NCBI RefSeq assembly: GCF_029761915.1
Contig: NZ_CP121695.1
Location: forward strand, 5,485,501 to 5,549,500
DNA: 64,000 nt
Direction of reading: 5' to 3'
Source of the DNA: Bradyrhizobium sp. CB1650
Lineage (GTDB): Bacteria > Pseudomonadota > Alphaproteobacteria > Rhizobiales > Xanthobacteraceae
Part shown: piece by piece, positions 19,447 to 27,560 of the stretch
Layout of the letters: each line of letters opens with the position of its first letter
How positions within the stretch are numbered: position 1 is the first letter of the stretch
The notes under the pieces: model-generated
What the model saw: the letters and a program-made list of their open reading frames with translations, nothing else
Databases searched by the model: none
What the model was told of the DNA's origin: nothing
Program-made: the position numbers and the translations under genes

Positions 19447-20355
19447 TCAATTCACCACGTACACGTCGGGATCGAAGCTCGAGCTCGGCTTCTTGAAGGC
19501 ATTGCGCAGGGTCAGCGACATCGGGACGTTGTAGTTGAGGCCGTTCGGCGGCGTCGGCGATTGCAGCCACTTCTTGTAGAGAACCTCGATCTCCGGGCTC
19601 TGGTAGAGTTCCGCGGTGGCGCGATCGGCAAGGGCCTTGAACGGCGCGTCCTCCCTGCGCAGCATGATGCCGTAGGGCTCGGGCTTCGAAAACGTCTCCT
19701 CGCTGATCATGAATAGCGCCGGCTCTTTCGATCGCGCTATCGCGACCGCAAGCTGCACGTCGTCCAGTGCGTAGGCCTGCGCCCGGTCGGTCTCGAGCAT
19801 CAGGAAGGCCTCGGCCTGGTCCTTGGCCGGCAGGATGTTGATGCCGAGATTGCGTTCGGTGTTGACCTTGGCGAGTTGCGTCAGGTTGACCGACCCGGCC
19901 ACCGCCGTGACCGACTTGCCTTTGAGATCGTCGATGGTGTTGATCTTTGCAGCCTTCTTGGCGGCGAATCGCGTTGCGCTGAGGAAATGCGTGTTGGTAA
20001 AGGCCACCTGCTTCTGTCGATCGGCGTTGTTGGTGGTCGCCGAGCAGTGCAGATCGAGAGTGCCGTTGACCATCAGCGGAATGCGGTTCGACGACGTCAC
20101 CGCAAGGTAGTCCACCGCGATATCAGGCATGCCGAGCTGCTTCTTCACGGCGTCCACGATCTTGAGGCAGATATCCATGGCAAAGCCGACCGGCTTCTGG
20201 TTTCCGTCCAGATAGCTGGAGGGAACGGACGCCTCCTGGTAGCCCAGCGTGATCTTCTTCGTCTCCTTGACCTTCTGGAGCGTGCCCGAGAGGTCTTCGG
20301 CCGAGGCGGCGCTCGCAAGACATGTCAGGGCCAGGACGACGGTCGGTAATCGCAT
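19447..20355 (-). CDS. periplasmic amino-acid-binding protein (GltI-like)
   Basis: A 302-residue solute-binding protein of the polar amino-acid family (SBP_bac_3). A signal peptide (1-19, ending ASA) precedes the first lobe with ITLGYQEASVPSSYLDGNQKPVGFAMDI, and TIDDLKGKSVTAVAGSVN marks the second lobe. Its closest pattern is the glutamate/aspartate receptor GltI. No permease or ATPase accompanies it, so it is an orphan receptor or uses a distant transporter. Its stop codon abuts the MarR remnant. Confidence 0.88.
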   Translation of the reverse strand: MRLPTVVLALTCLASAASAEDLSGTLQKVKETKKITLGYQEASVPSSYLDGNQKPVGFAMDICLKIVDAVKKQLGMPDIAVDYLAVTSSNRIPLMVNGTLDLHCSATTNNADRQKQVAFTNTHFLSATRFAAKKAAKINTIDDLKGKSVTAVAGSVNLTQLAKVNTERNLGINILPAKDQAEAFLMLETDRAQAYALDDVQLAVAIARSKEPALFMISEETFSKPEPYGIMLRREDAPFKALADRATAELYQSPEIEVLYKKWLQSPTPPNGLNYNVPMSLTLRNAFKKPSSSFDPDVYVVN

Positions 20356-20505
20356 CGGTTGCTCCTAGAGGGGTCATGGACCACGCTGGTCTCGAAGCGC
20401 GGCCGCGGAGGTGATACCCCAGCACCGGGACAATCGCCAGACAAGGTTACGTCTACCAGCTATCGCGATTTTCCATGTATGGTCGCGAAGGAGGCCACGC
20501 GCGCC

Positions 20506-21945
20506 TCACTGGCAGGTGAGCTGCTGCTCGAACCAGCCTGACAATCGCTCCGACAGGGGCTGCCATACCCGCTGAAACTTCGCGAAATGGCCGACATTGG
20601 CGCGGTACTTCGCGCGCAGCTCTCGTTCGACCGCCGGCAGGTCGACGCCGGTGCAAGCCCCGTCCCTTGCGATCGTCCTGCCGGCGACGACGACCTTCTT
20701 CACCAGCGAGGCATTGCCCCGCGCGAACAGCAGCGCCATGGGGTCGACGGGCATGATCTGGTCGCGGTCGAGCCGGTCGAGATCGATCACGACGAAGTCG
20801 GCCGGGCTGCCGACGGCCAGCTCTCCGCACCCGGGCGCTCCGGTCGCGCGCCGGCCATTGCGGATTGCGAGTGCGAACATCTCGGCGGGAGTCCATGTCG
20901 ATCTGAAGCCGAGACCGCCATGGACCATCTGCACCAACCGCATCTCCCGCAGGATATCGTCGTCTTCGTCCAGCGCCAACCCGTCGACGCCGACGGCGAT
21001 CGCGCAACCGCATTTGTGCGCGGCGGCGATCGGCGCCAACCCGGAGCGCAGATGCATGTTCGAGCTGAAATTGGTGACGACGCGCGCGCCGGAAGCAGCG
21101 ATCATCTCGAGCTCATCGGGGCGCGCATGAACGCAGTGAGCGAGCGTCAGCCGTTCCGAGAGAAAACCGGTGTCGCGGAGCCAGCGCACCATGTCCGGAA
21201 AGTTCTGATCGGCCCAGGCGCGCTGGTAGGTGGTCTCCAGCAGATGCATGTGGACGCGTCGGCCGGTCCTGGCCGAATTCTCTGCGACCGCTTCCAGGAG
21301 CGGCCTCGAGCACCATTGCACGCCGGCAGGCCCGAGCTGCACATCGACCATCGGGCCGGCAATGGCCGCGGCGACCGCGTCGGTGAGATCAATATAGTCC
21401 TTTGGCGACATCGGGGCCCGAACGAACAGCTCCTCGATCGTCCTGCGGTCGTCGCTCGGAAGTCCCGAGAGAACCGGCTCGGCGTCGCCATAGACGATCG
21501 GGTTCCGATCGCGCACGGCGATCGCAAAGGCGATGCGGATGCCGACGTCGGACGCGGCCTTGGCAACCGCCCTAGCTTCATCGACCAGAGGCATGGTACC
21601 GCTCGGACGGGTGTAGTGCAGCATCATGGCGGCGCAGCCGGCCCTCGCCGAACGCGCCAGGGCGGAAGCCGCGGTCAGATACGGATCGATCGGCGTTCCC
21701 AGGACAGTCCGCAGGATCCAGCTTTCCAGCGGCATGCCGACCGCCCCGAACGACGACGCAGTCGCGCGTGCATGATCATGGGCGTTGATGAAGGCCGGAA
21801 TGACGAAGGAGCGAGGTCCGCTAGCCGGGCCCGCTCCTTCCGAGATTTCGGTGATGAGACCGCCGTCGTGCCGCAGCACGACGTTGTCGCTGGCGTCGCG
21901 GTCAGGGCCACGGAACAGGCTGGTTGCCGGCATCTCCGTAGCCAT
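20506..21945 (-). CDS. amidohydrolase / deaminase (Atz/Trz-like)
   Basis: A 479-residue metal-dependent hydrolase of the amidohydrolase superfamily. Metal and catalytic motifs are present: HDH in FINAHDHARAT, HMHLLET, LTLAHCVHARPDE and VGVDGLALDEDDD. The order matches the single-zinc deaminase branch (guanine deaminase, AtzA/TrzN-like). GGGAGG lies twelve bases before the ATG. It follows the binding-protein gene after 20 bases, so it is the last gene of an ABC-uptake operon and probably acts on the imported compound, perhaps a nitrogen heterocycle. Confidence 0.85.
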   Translation of the reverse strand: MATEMPATSLFRGPDRDASDNVVLRHDGGLITEISEGAGPASGPRSFVIPAFINAHDHARATASSFGAVGMPLESWILRTVLGTPIDPYLTAASALARSARAGCAAMMLHYTRPSGTMPLVDEARAVAKAASDVGIRIAFAIAVRDRNPIVYGDAEPVLSGLPSDDRRTIEELFVRAPMSPKDYIDLTDAVAAAIAGPMVDVQLGPAGVQWCSRPLLEAVAENSARTGRRVHMHLLETTYQRAWADQNFPDMVRWLRDTGFLSERLTLAHCVHARPDELEMIAASGARVVTNFSSNMHLRSGLAPIAAAHKCGCAIAVGVDGLALDEDDDILREMRLVQMVHGGLGFRSTWTPAEMFALAIRNGRRATGAPGCGELAVGSPADFVVIDLDRLDRDQIMPVDPMALLFARGNASLVKKVVVAGRTIARDGACTGVDLPAVERELRAKYRANVGHFAKFQRVWQPLSERLSGWFEQQLTCQ

Positions 21946-21965
21946 GATCTCAGTTCGCCTCCCGA

Positions 21966-22991
21966 TCAATTGGCAGTATACACCAGCTCCCGCTCCGTAC
22001 GCGGCGGCAGGAATTCGCGGGAGAAGACTTCCGCCGGCGTCGGCGCCCGTGCGAGCTGGTAGCCCTCGACCACGATGCCGATGGCGCGCGCCATGCGGTC
22101 GTCCTTGATGTCGCCGATGCCGATCTCCTTCATCTCCGGCGAGACGATCAACTTCTCGAAGGAATATTGCAACCGCCGCTTTTCGACAGCAACGTCGATC
22201 AAATTGTCGTAGTTCAGCGCCGCCTTCATGCCGGCATTCTGATCCTTGGCCACCGCGATGGCACCCTTGTTGATGGCGCGCACGAGGCCGGCCACCGCCT
22301 TCGGGTTGGAGGCGAGCAGCTTGCGCGAGACCATCACGCCATTGGAATAGAGGTCGAGACCGTACTCGCCGAACGAGAACCATTTGAAGTCCTTGTCCGG
22401 ATCCTGGCGGTTGAGCACCAGGTTGAAGTAGCTGGTGATGTTGAAAACGAGGGCCGCGTCGATGTCGCCCTTGATCAGCATCGGCTCCTGGAGATTGGGA
22501 GCCATGTTGGAGATCTTGATCTTCTCGCCGTCGAGCCCGTTCTTGCGCGTAAACACCGGTAGCAGCCGCGTCGTCGGCGTGCCCTGCGCCCCGCCGAGCG
22601 TATGGCCTTCGAAATCCTTGATGGTGTTGATGCCGCTGGTCTTCTTCGCGACGATCGCAAACGGCGGTTGGTTCCACATCATGTAGACCATGACGGGCGC
22701 GTCCTGCGGCTTGGCCGCGGCATTCTGGATGATCGCGTTGACGTCGCCGAAGCCCGCGTCATAGGCGCCCGACATGATGCGCGTGACGGTGGCGCCGGAG
22801 CCCTCTCCCTGGTCGATGACGACGTTGAGGCCTTCTTCCCTGAAGAAGCCGTTGTCCTTGGCGTAGAAGAACGCCGCGTCGCTGCCCTGCGTCTTCCAGC
22901 CCAGCGTGAACTTGACCGTGGTTTCCTCGGCCGTGGCGAGGCCCGCGGACAGGACCAATCCCACGAGCGCGGTACTTAACTTTCTCAACAT
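21966..22991 (-). CDS. ABC transporter substrate-binding protein (NMT1/THI5-like)
   Basis: A 341-residue periplasmic receptor with signal peptide (1-22). The opening VKFTLGWKTQGSDAAFFYAK and DNGFFREEGLNVVI matches the NMT1/THI5-like family, whose members bind pyrimidine thiamine precursors, riboflavin precursors, nitrate or sulfonates. GAGGAGG lies five bases before the ATG. It sits in an operon ATPase-permease-receptor-amidohydrolase. The pairing with deaminase-like enzymes favours a pyrimidine-like ligand (inference). Confidence 0.9.
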   Translation of the reverse strand: MLRKLSTALVGLVLSAGLATAEETTVKFTLGWKTQGSDAAFFYAKDNGFFREEGLNVVIDQGEGSGATVTRIMSGAYDAGFGDVNAIIQNAAAKPQDAPVMVYMMWNQPPFAIVAKKTSGINTIKDFEGHTLGGAQGTPTTRLLPVFTRKNGLDGEKIKISNMAPNLQEPMLIKGDIDAALVFNITSYFNLVLNRQDPDKDFKWFSFGEYGLDLYSNGVMVSRKLLASNPKAVAGLVRAINKGAIAVAKDQNAGMKAALNYDNLIDVAVEKRRLQYSFEKLIVSPEMKEIGIGDIKDDRMARAIGIVVEGYQLARAPTPAEVFSREFLPPRTERELVYTAN

Positions 22992-23035
22992 CGAGACCTC
23001 CTCAGCTTCCTTGCGTGACGGTTGGTGAATTTCGA

Positions 23036-23812
23036 TCAGGTGGCGATCACGTCGTTCTTGCGCGTCGCCCAGCCGGTGACCTGCCCTTCGATCAGCGAGA
23101 ACACGACGTAGAGCGCGACGCCGAGCCCGGCGAGCACGAACAGCCCGGCGAACACCAGCGGCACGTTGAAATTGGACGACGCGGTCATCATCACGTTGCC
23201 GATGCCGCGGTTGGAGGCGACCGTCTCCGACAGCACCGCGCCGACGAAGGCGTAGGAAATCGCGACCTTCAGCGAAGCGAAGAAGAACGGCATGGTCCTG
23301 GGCAGGCCGACGTTCCAGAGGATATCGAACTTGCTGGCGCCGAGTGCCTTCAGGACGTCCTCCAGCTCGGGCTCGGTCGTCGCAAGGCCCGTCGCGATGT
23401 TGACCACGATCGGGAAAAAGCAGATCGATAGTGCGGTCAGCACCGCCGGCACCGTGCCCGAGCCGAACCACAGCACGAAGATCGGCACCACGGCGACCTT
23501 CGGGATGGAAGAGAATCCGATCAGCAGCGGATAGCAGGTGTCATAGGCCGTCTTGGAGACGCCGATGATCGCACCAAGGGCGACACCGAGCGCGACGCCA
23601 AGGACGAAGCCGGACATCGTGGTGGCGAGCGTCTGCACGATATGCGGCCACAGCACCGGAAAGCGCTGGACCAGCGTAACGAACACCTGCGACGGTCGCG
23701 GCAGCACCAGGTCGGACATACCCGTCATCAGACAGAACAGCTCCCAGGCGACGAAGAACAGCACGATCAGTCCCGCCGACCACGCCTTCTGCCTGACATC
23801 GATCCCGAACAT
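23036..23812 (-). CDS. ABC transporter permease (SsuC/ThiX-like)
   Basis: A 258-residue inner-membrane permease with about six transmembrane helices. The ATPase-coupling EAA loop is visible as EDVLKALGASKFDILWNVGLP. The ATG at 23812 follows the ATPase stop by one base, so the two are coupled. It forms the importer with 23814-24677 and 21966-22991. Confidence 0.92.
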   Translation of the reverse strand: MFGIDVRQKAWSAGLIVLFFVAWELFCLMTGMSDLVLPRPSQVFVTLVQRFPVLWPHIVQTLATTMSGFVLGVALGVALGAIIGVSKTAYDTCYPLLIGFSSIPKVAVVPIFVLWFGSGTVPAVLTALSICFFPIVVNIATGLATTEPELEDVLKALGASKFDILWNVGLPRTMPFFFASLKVAISYAFVGAVLSETVASNRGIGNVMMTASSNFNVPLVFAGLFVLAGLGVALYVVFSLIEGQVTGWATRKNDVIAT

Positions 23813-23813
23813 C

Positions 23814-24677
23814 TCAGCCTGTCCCCTGTTGGGCCGCGCTGCGCGCATCCTCGATGAAGGCGCGCAGCTTCTGGTTCAGCGCGACAAAGTCCGGCTCAAA
23901 GGTCATGGCGACCGTGCGCGGACGGGCGAATTCGACGCGGCTGTCATCGAGGATGCGGCCGGGGCGCGCGCTCATCACGCAGATGCGGCTGGCGAGGAAA
24001 CCGGCTTCGCGCAGATCGTGCGTGACGAGCAGCACTGTCGGCTTATGCGTCATCCAGAGGTTCTGCAGGATCGCCCACAACTCCTCGCGGGTGAACTGGT
24101 CGAGCGCGCCGAAGGGCTCGTCGAGCAGGAGCATTCGCGGCTCGTGGATCAGCGCGCGGCACAGATTGGCGCGTTGGAGCATGCCGCCGGAGAGCTGCCA
24201 TGGATAACGGCTGCCAAAGCCTTTGAGGCCCACTTGCTCCAGCAGCGCATTGGCCTTGTCGCGGAATTCGCTCTTGCGCAGCCTGCGGAAATTGGAGCGG
24301 AACGGCTCGACGATCTTCAGCGGCAGCATGATGTTCCGCTCGATCGTCATCCAGGGCAACATGGTCGGATTCTGGAAGGCCATGCCCACCCGCATCGCGC
24401 GGGCCGCGACCTCGCGGCCGCCGACGATGACGACGCCGCTCGTCGGCTGCACCAGGCCGCTGACGAGACGCAAGATGGTCGATTTGCCGCATCCGGACGG
24501 GCCGACCAGAGCGACAAACTCGCCATCGGCGACCCGCAGGGTCGTCTTCGACAGAGCGGGCACCGCGCGATCGCCGCGGCCGAAGGTTACGGACGCCTCA
24601 GACAGCTCGATCGCTGTCGCGGCGGCTTCTTCCGGAACAGGCTGACCGGCAAATTGCGAATTTGGTTGCATGCGCAT
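23814..24677 (-). CDS. ABC transporter ATP-binding protein (SsuB/TauB-like)
   Basis: A 287-residue ATPase. Walker A GPSGCGKST, Q-loop MAFQNPTMLPW, signature LSGGMLQRANLCRAL and Walker B LLLDEPFGALD are all present. Two in-frame ATGs (24677, 24671) lack a good ribosome binding site, so the exact start is uncertain. It is the first gene of the minus-strand uptake operon and faces the GntR regulator; two TGCATGC motifs lie at or just before its start. Confidence 0.92.
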   Translation of the reverse strand: MRMQPNSQFAGQPVPEEAAATAIELSEASVTFGRGDRAVPALSKTTLRVADGEFVALVGPSGCGKSTILRLVSGLVQPTSGVVIVGGREVAARAMRVGMAFQNPTMLPWMTIERNIMLPLKIVEPFRSNFRRLRKSEFRDKANALLEQVGLKGFGSRYPWQLSGGMLQRANLCRALIHEPRMLLLDEPFGALDQFTREELWAILQNLWMTHKPTVLLVTHDLREAGFLASRICVMSARPGRILDDSRVEFARPRTVAMTFEPDFVALNQKLRAFIEDARSAAQQGTG

Positions 24678-24800
24678 CACGACAAAAGTGCATGCAAGCT
24701 GAATGCCAGCGCGCGACCTCCGCAAAATCAAGGAGCTAGCCGAATAACGCGTCCGGCCACCGGATTCGGTTTGGGCAATCGACGGCTCAAACTGCATGCA
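24666..24800. promoter_or_regulatory. cluster of TGCATGCA-type operators
   Basis: Three copies stand in the divergent region between the ABC operon and the GntR gene: TTGCATGC (24666-24673), TGCATGCA (24689-24696) and TGCATGCA (24793-24800). A fourth is at 26131-26138, upstream of the next amidohydrolase gene. The perfect 8-bp palindrome with flanking T/A resembles GntR/FadR-family half-site arrangements. The first copy overlaps the possible ATPase start codons. Confidence 0.45.
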
Positions 24801-24862
24801 ATTGAGGCGGGGAATTGCTGTCAGATTGTGCTACAAGCGGCGCCAATTCCAGGGATTCGCCC

Positions 24863-25618
24863 ATGGCGACGCGCGCCACCAGCAAGACTTCCGAATCGTC
24901 AGACAAGGTCAGCGTGATCTGCCGCGCGCTGCGGCGTGCGATCATCGAGCAGGCGCTCGAACCCGGCGCAAAGCTGCCCGAGGACGCGCTCGGCGAACGT
25001 TTTGGCGTCAGCCGCACCATTGCCCGCCACGCGCTGGGACAGCTTGCCGCCGAAGGCCTCGTCGAGCTGCGCCGCAACCGGATCGCGGTGGTGGCGACGC
25101 CGAGTTGGCAGGAGGCGCGCGACGCCTTCGACATCCGCATCCAGCTCGAGCGGCTGGTGGTCCGCCAGCTCGCGGGCAAGCTGACCAAGAGCCAGATCGC
25201 CGAGCTGAATGCCCACGTCGATGCCGAGGATCGGGCGCGCGACGGCTCGGACCCGGTCTCGATCCGGCTCGCCACCGAATTCCACATCCTGCTCGCCCAC
25301 ATGACGAACAGCCCGATCCTGGTGCGCTATGTCAGCGAGGTCGCCTATCGATGCTGCCTGACGCTGTCGCTGTACAGCCGGCCGCATTCCACGGAATGCG
25401 CCATCAACGAGCATCGCGCCATCATCGCCGCGCTGGCAAAAGGCGACGAGGCCAGGGTGATGGAATTGATGCATCACCACCTGGATTCCGTGGCCAACCG
25501 TGCGCTGGTAGCCCCTGCCCCGCAGCGCGGCCGTGATCTCCTCGACATTCTCGCGCCCTATGCCGACGAGGTGACGAGCGAGCGCGTCGTCAAGCTGCCG
25601 AAGCTTGCCCGCCGTTAG
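24863..25618 (+). CDS. GntR-family regulator with FCD domain
   Basis: A 251-residue regulator. The winged helix (about 15-78) contains PGAKLPEDALGERFGVSRT and ARHALGQLAAEGLVE. The FCD effector domain follows (about 90-225), with metal-binding His residues in EFHILLAH, NEHRAIIAAL and MHHHLDS. AGGGA lies seven bases before the ATG. It is divergent from the ABC operon and close to three amidohydrolase genes, so it probably represses uptake and catabolism of one compound. The TGCATGCA palindromes are candidate binding sites. Confidence 0.92.
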   Translation: MATRATSKTSESSDKVSVICRALRRAIIEQALEPGAKLPEDALGERFGVSRTIARHALGQLAAEGLVELRRNRIAVVATPSWQEARDAFDIRIQLERLVVRQLAGKLTKSQIAELNAHVDAEDRARDGSDPVSIRLATEFHILLAHMTNSPILVRYVSEVAYRCCLTLSLYSRPHSTECAINEHRAIIAALAKGDEARVMELMHHHLDSVANRALVAPAPQRGRDLLDILAPYADEVTSERVVKLPKLARR

Positions 25619-25666
25619 CGCGCAATGAGTTGCGCTTTGGCTTCCTGTTTTGCGGATGATCTTGCG

Positions 25667-26086
25667 CTAGGCCTCGATCCCGCGCTGGACCAGAATGCGC
25701 TCGGCGCTGTCGTTCCAGACGTCCATCTTCACGATCTGCCCGCCCTTGACGACGAAACGGTCGACATAGCGATTGCCTTCGAACGGCGTGCCGTCCATCC
25801 ACTCGCCATAGAGCGTGCCGACGCTGTAGACGACGGTCTCGTCTGCGCCCGGGCAGACGTCGAAGCGGTCCATCCTCTTCTTGACCCAGCGATAGCGTTT
25901 CGCGTTGAAGCCGGTCGGCCCACGCGGATGGTCGAACTCGCGCCCGCCGGTAAACGTGATCACCGTGCCCGGCTTCATGTAGGCCGCCGCGGCATCGGGA
26001 TCGGGTACCATCGAGGCCGTGAGATAGGCCTCCACGATCTCGGCATCGGTCATCGGACGAGCTTCGGCTTTTGCGGCGGCGGACAT
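25667..26086 (-). CDS. SnoaL-like / NTF2-fold protein
   Basis: A 139-residue protein with the cone-shaped NTF2-like fold pattern: an N-terminal helix (MTDAEIVEAYLTASMVPDPD), AYMKPGTVITFTGG, then alternating strands ending VDRFVVKGGQIVKMDVWNDS. Members include small isomerases, cyclases and binding proteins, so the name gives no reaction. GGAG is seven bases before the ATG at 26086. It converges with the GntR gene and is divergent from the amidohydrolase at 26232, sharing a control region with a TGCATGCA site. Confidence 0.8.
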   Translation of the reverse strand: MSAAAKAEARPMTDAEIVEAYLTASMVPDPDAAAAYMKPGTVITFTGGREFDHPRGPTGFNAKRYRWVKKRMDRFDVCPGADETVVYSVGTLYGEWMDGTPFEGNRYVDRFVVKGGQIVKMDVWNDSAERILVQRGIEA

Positions 26087-26130
26087 GCGGATTCTCCGGG
26101 GCAATGGATTCTACAATCAGCGCCACGAAT

Positions 26131-26138
26131 TGCATGCA
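26131..26138. promoter_or_regulatory. TGCATGCA operator candidate
   Basis: An ATTGCATGCACA context lies in the 145-bp region between the SnoaL-like gene and the amidohydrolase at 26232. A related TTGCACACAATC follows 28 bases later. The motif is the same as the three copies beside the GntR gene. Confidence 0.4.
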
Positions 26139-26231
26139 CATTTTTTGAACAATCTTAGGGTATAATTGCACACAATCTGATGCAGCCGCGAGGCGCTGCG
26201 TGCGCTAGTCTGCCCACCTGAACCCGACGCC

Positions 26232-27488
26232 ATGACCACCGAGCCCCCTCTCGACCTGATCTTCCGCAACGCCCTGTTGCGATCATCCGCCGCACCCGTC
26301 GATATCGGCGTGAAGAACGGCCGGATCGCCGCCATCGAGCCCAGGCTTACCTGCGAGGCCGTCGCAATCGATGTCGGCGGCCGGATCGTCCTGCCCGGTT
26401 TCGTCGATACCCATGTCCATCTCGACAAGGCCTGCCTGCTCGGCCGCTGCGGGCACGATCACGGCAGTCTCGGCGATGCAATCCGCGCCGTATCGGCGAT
26501 GAAGCGCGACTTCACCGTCGAGGACGTCTATGCGCGCGGCGCAAAGGTGATCGAGCGCGCGATCGTGCACGGCACGACGCGCATGCGCACCCATGTCGAG
26601 ATCGATCCCCGCATCGGCTTGCGCAGCTTCGAGGCGATGAAGGCGCTCAAGCGCGACTACGCCTGGGCACTCGACCTCTCCCTGTGTGTCTTTCCGCAGG
26701 AAGGCCTGACCAACGATCCCGGTACCGAGGAGCTGCTGGTCCAGGCGCTGCGGGACGGCGGCGATGTGATCGGCGGCTGCCCCTATACCGACACCGCGCC
26801 GAACGCGCATCTCGAACGCATCTTCGATCTCGCACAGGAGTTCGACGTCGACGTCGATCTCCACCTCGACTTCGATCTCGATCCATCCTGGTGGCACCTC
26901 GATGAAGTCTGCCGGCAGAGCGAGCGGCGCAACTACCAGGGGCGCGTGGCGATCGGGCACGCCACAAAACTCTCGGCGCTGCCGCCGGAGCGTCTGAGAG
27001 CAGCCACCGCACAATTGGCGAAAGCCGGTGTCGCCGTCACCGTGCTGCCCGCCACCGATCTCTATCTGATGGGACGCGAGGCCACCCACAACGCGCCGCG
27101 AGGGCTGACGCTGGCCCATAAGCTCGTGGGTGAAGGCATCCTGTGCTCGGTCGCAACCAACAACGTGCTGAACCCCTTCACGCCGTTCGGCGATGCCTCG
27201 CTGCTGCGCATGGCGAATTTCTACGCCAACGTCGCGCACGCATCCGTCGCCGACTTCGATACCTGCCTCGATCTCGTGACCGAGCTGCCCGCGCGCCTGA
27301 TGAACCTGACGGACTACGGCATCAAGGTCGGCAACCCCGCCGACCTCGTCGTGCTCGATACACAGGACAGCCGCTTCGCAATCGCCGAGCTTGCGGACAT
27401 CGTGATGGGCTTCAAGAATGGCCGGCAGACGTTTGAGCGGCCCCGGGCGACCTTGTTTGGTCGCTCCGACCCGAGCCGCTCGGTCTGA
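26232..27488 (+). CDS. cytosine-deaminase-like amidohydrolase, atypical active site
   Basis: A 418-residue member of the CodA-like branch. The first metal motif is intact (FVDTHVHLDKAC), as are HLD in DVDLHLDFDLD and GHATKLS. By eye, however, the residues equivalent to CodA Glu217 and Asp313/Asp314 are not acidic: HLDF replaces HCDE, and ATNNVLNPF replaces GHDDVFDPW. The neighbour at 27561 keeps the Asp (GNDNIRDSW). It may bind rather than deaminate, or use another mechanism. It leads a two-gene operon with the next amidohydrolase. Confidence 0.82.
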   Translation: MTTEPPLDLIFRNALLRSSAAPVDIGVKNGRIAAIEPRLTCEAVAIDVGGRIVLPGFVDTHVHLDKACLLGRCGHDHGSLGDAIRAVSAMKRDFTVEDVYARGAKVIERAIVHGTTRMRTHVEIDPRIGLRSFEAMKALKRDYAWALDLSLCVFPQEGLTNDPGTEELLVQALRDGGDVIGGCPYTDTAPNAHLERIFDLAQEFDVDVDLHLDFDLDPSWWHLDEVCRQSERRNYQGRVAIGHATKLSALPPERLRAATAQLAKAGVAVTVLPATDLYLMGREATHNAPRGLTLAHKLVGEGILCSVATNNVLNPFTPFGDASLLRMANFYANVAHASVADFDTCLDLVTELPARLMNLTDYGIKVGNPADLVVLDTQDSRFAIAELADIVMGFKNGRQTFERPRATLFGRSDPSRSV

Positions 27489-27560
27489 GCTCGACGCGCA
27501 TTGCGCAGCAGCCGAGGCTGCGCGACTATTGCGGCGATCGACAAACCGAGGACGAACAGG

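Noticed and set aside
20587..22062. 491-codon plus-strand frame
   Set aside because: It overlaps a well-supported amidohydrolase and receptor on the other strand and shows no domain pattern.
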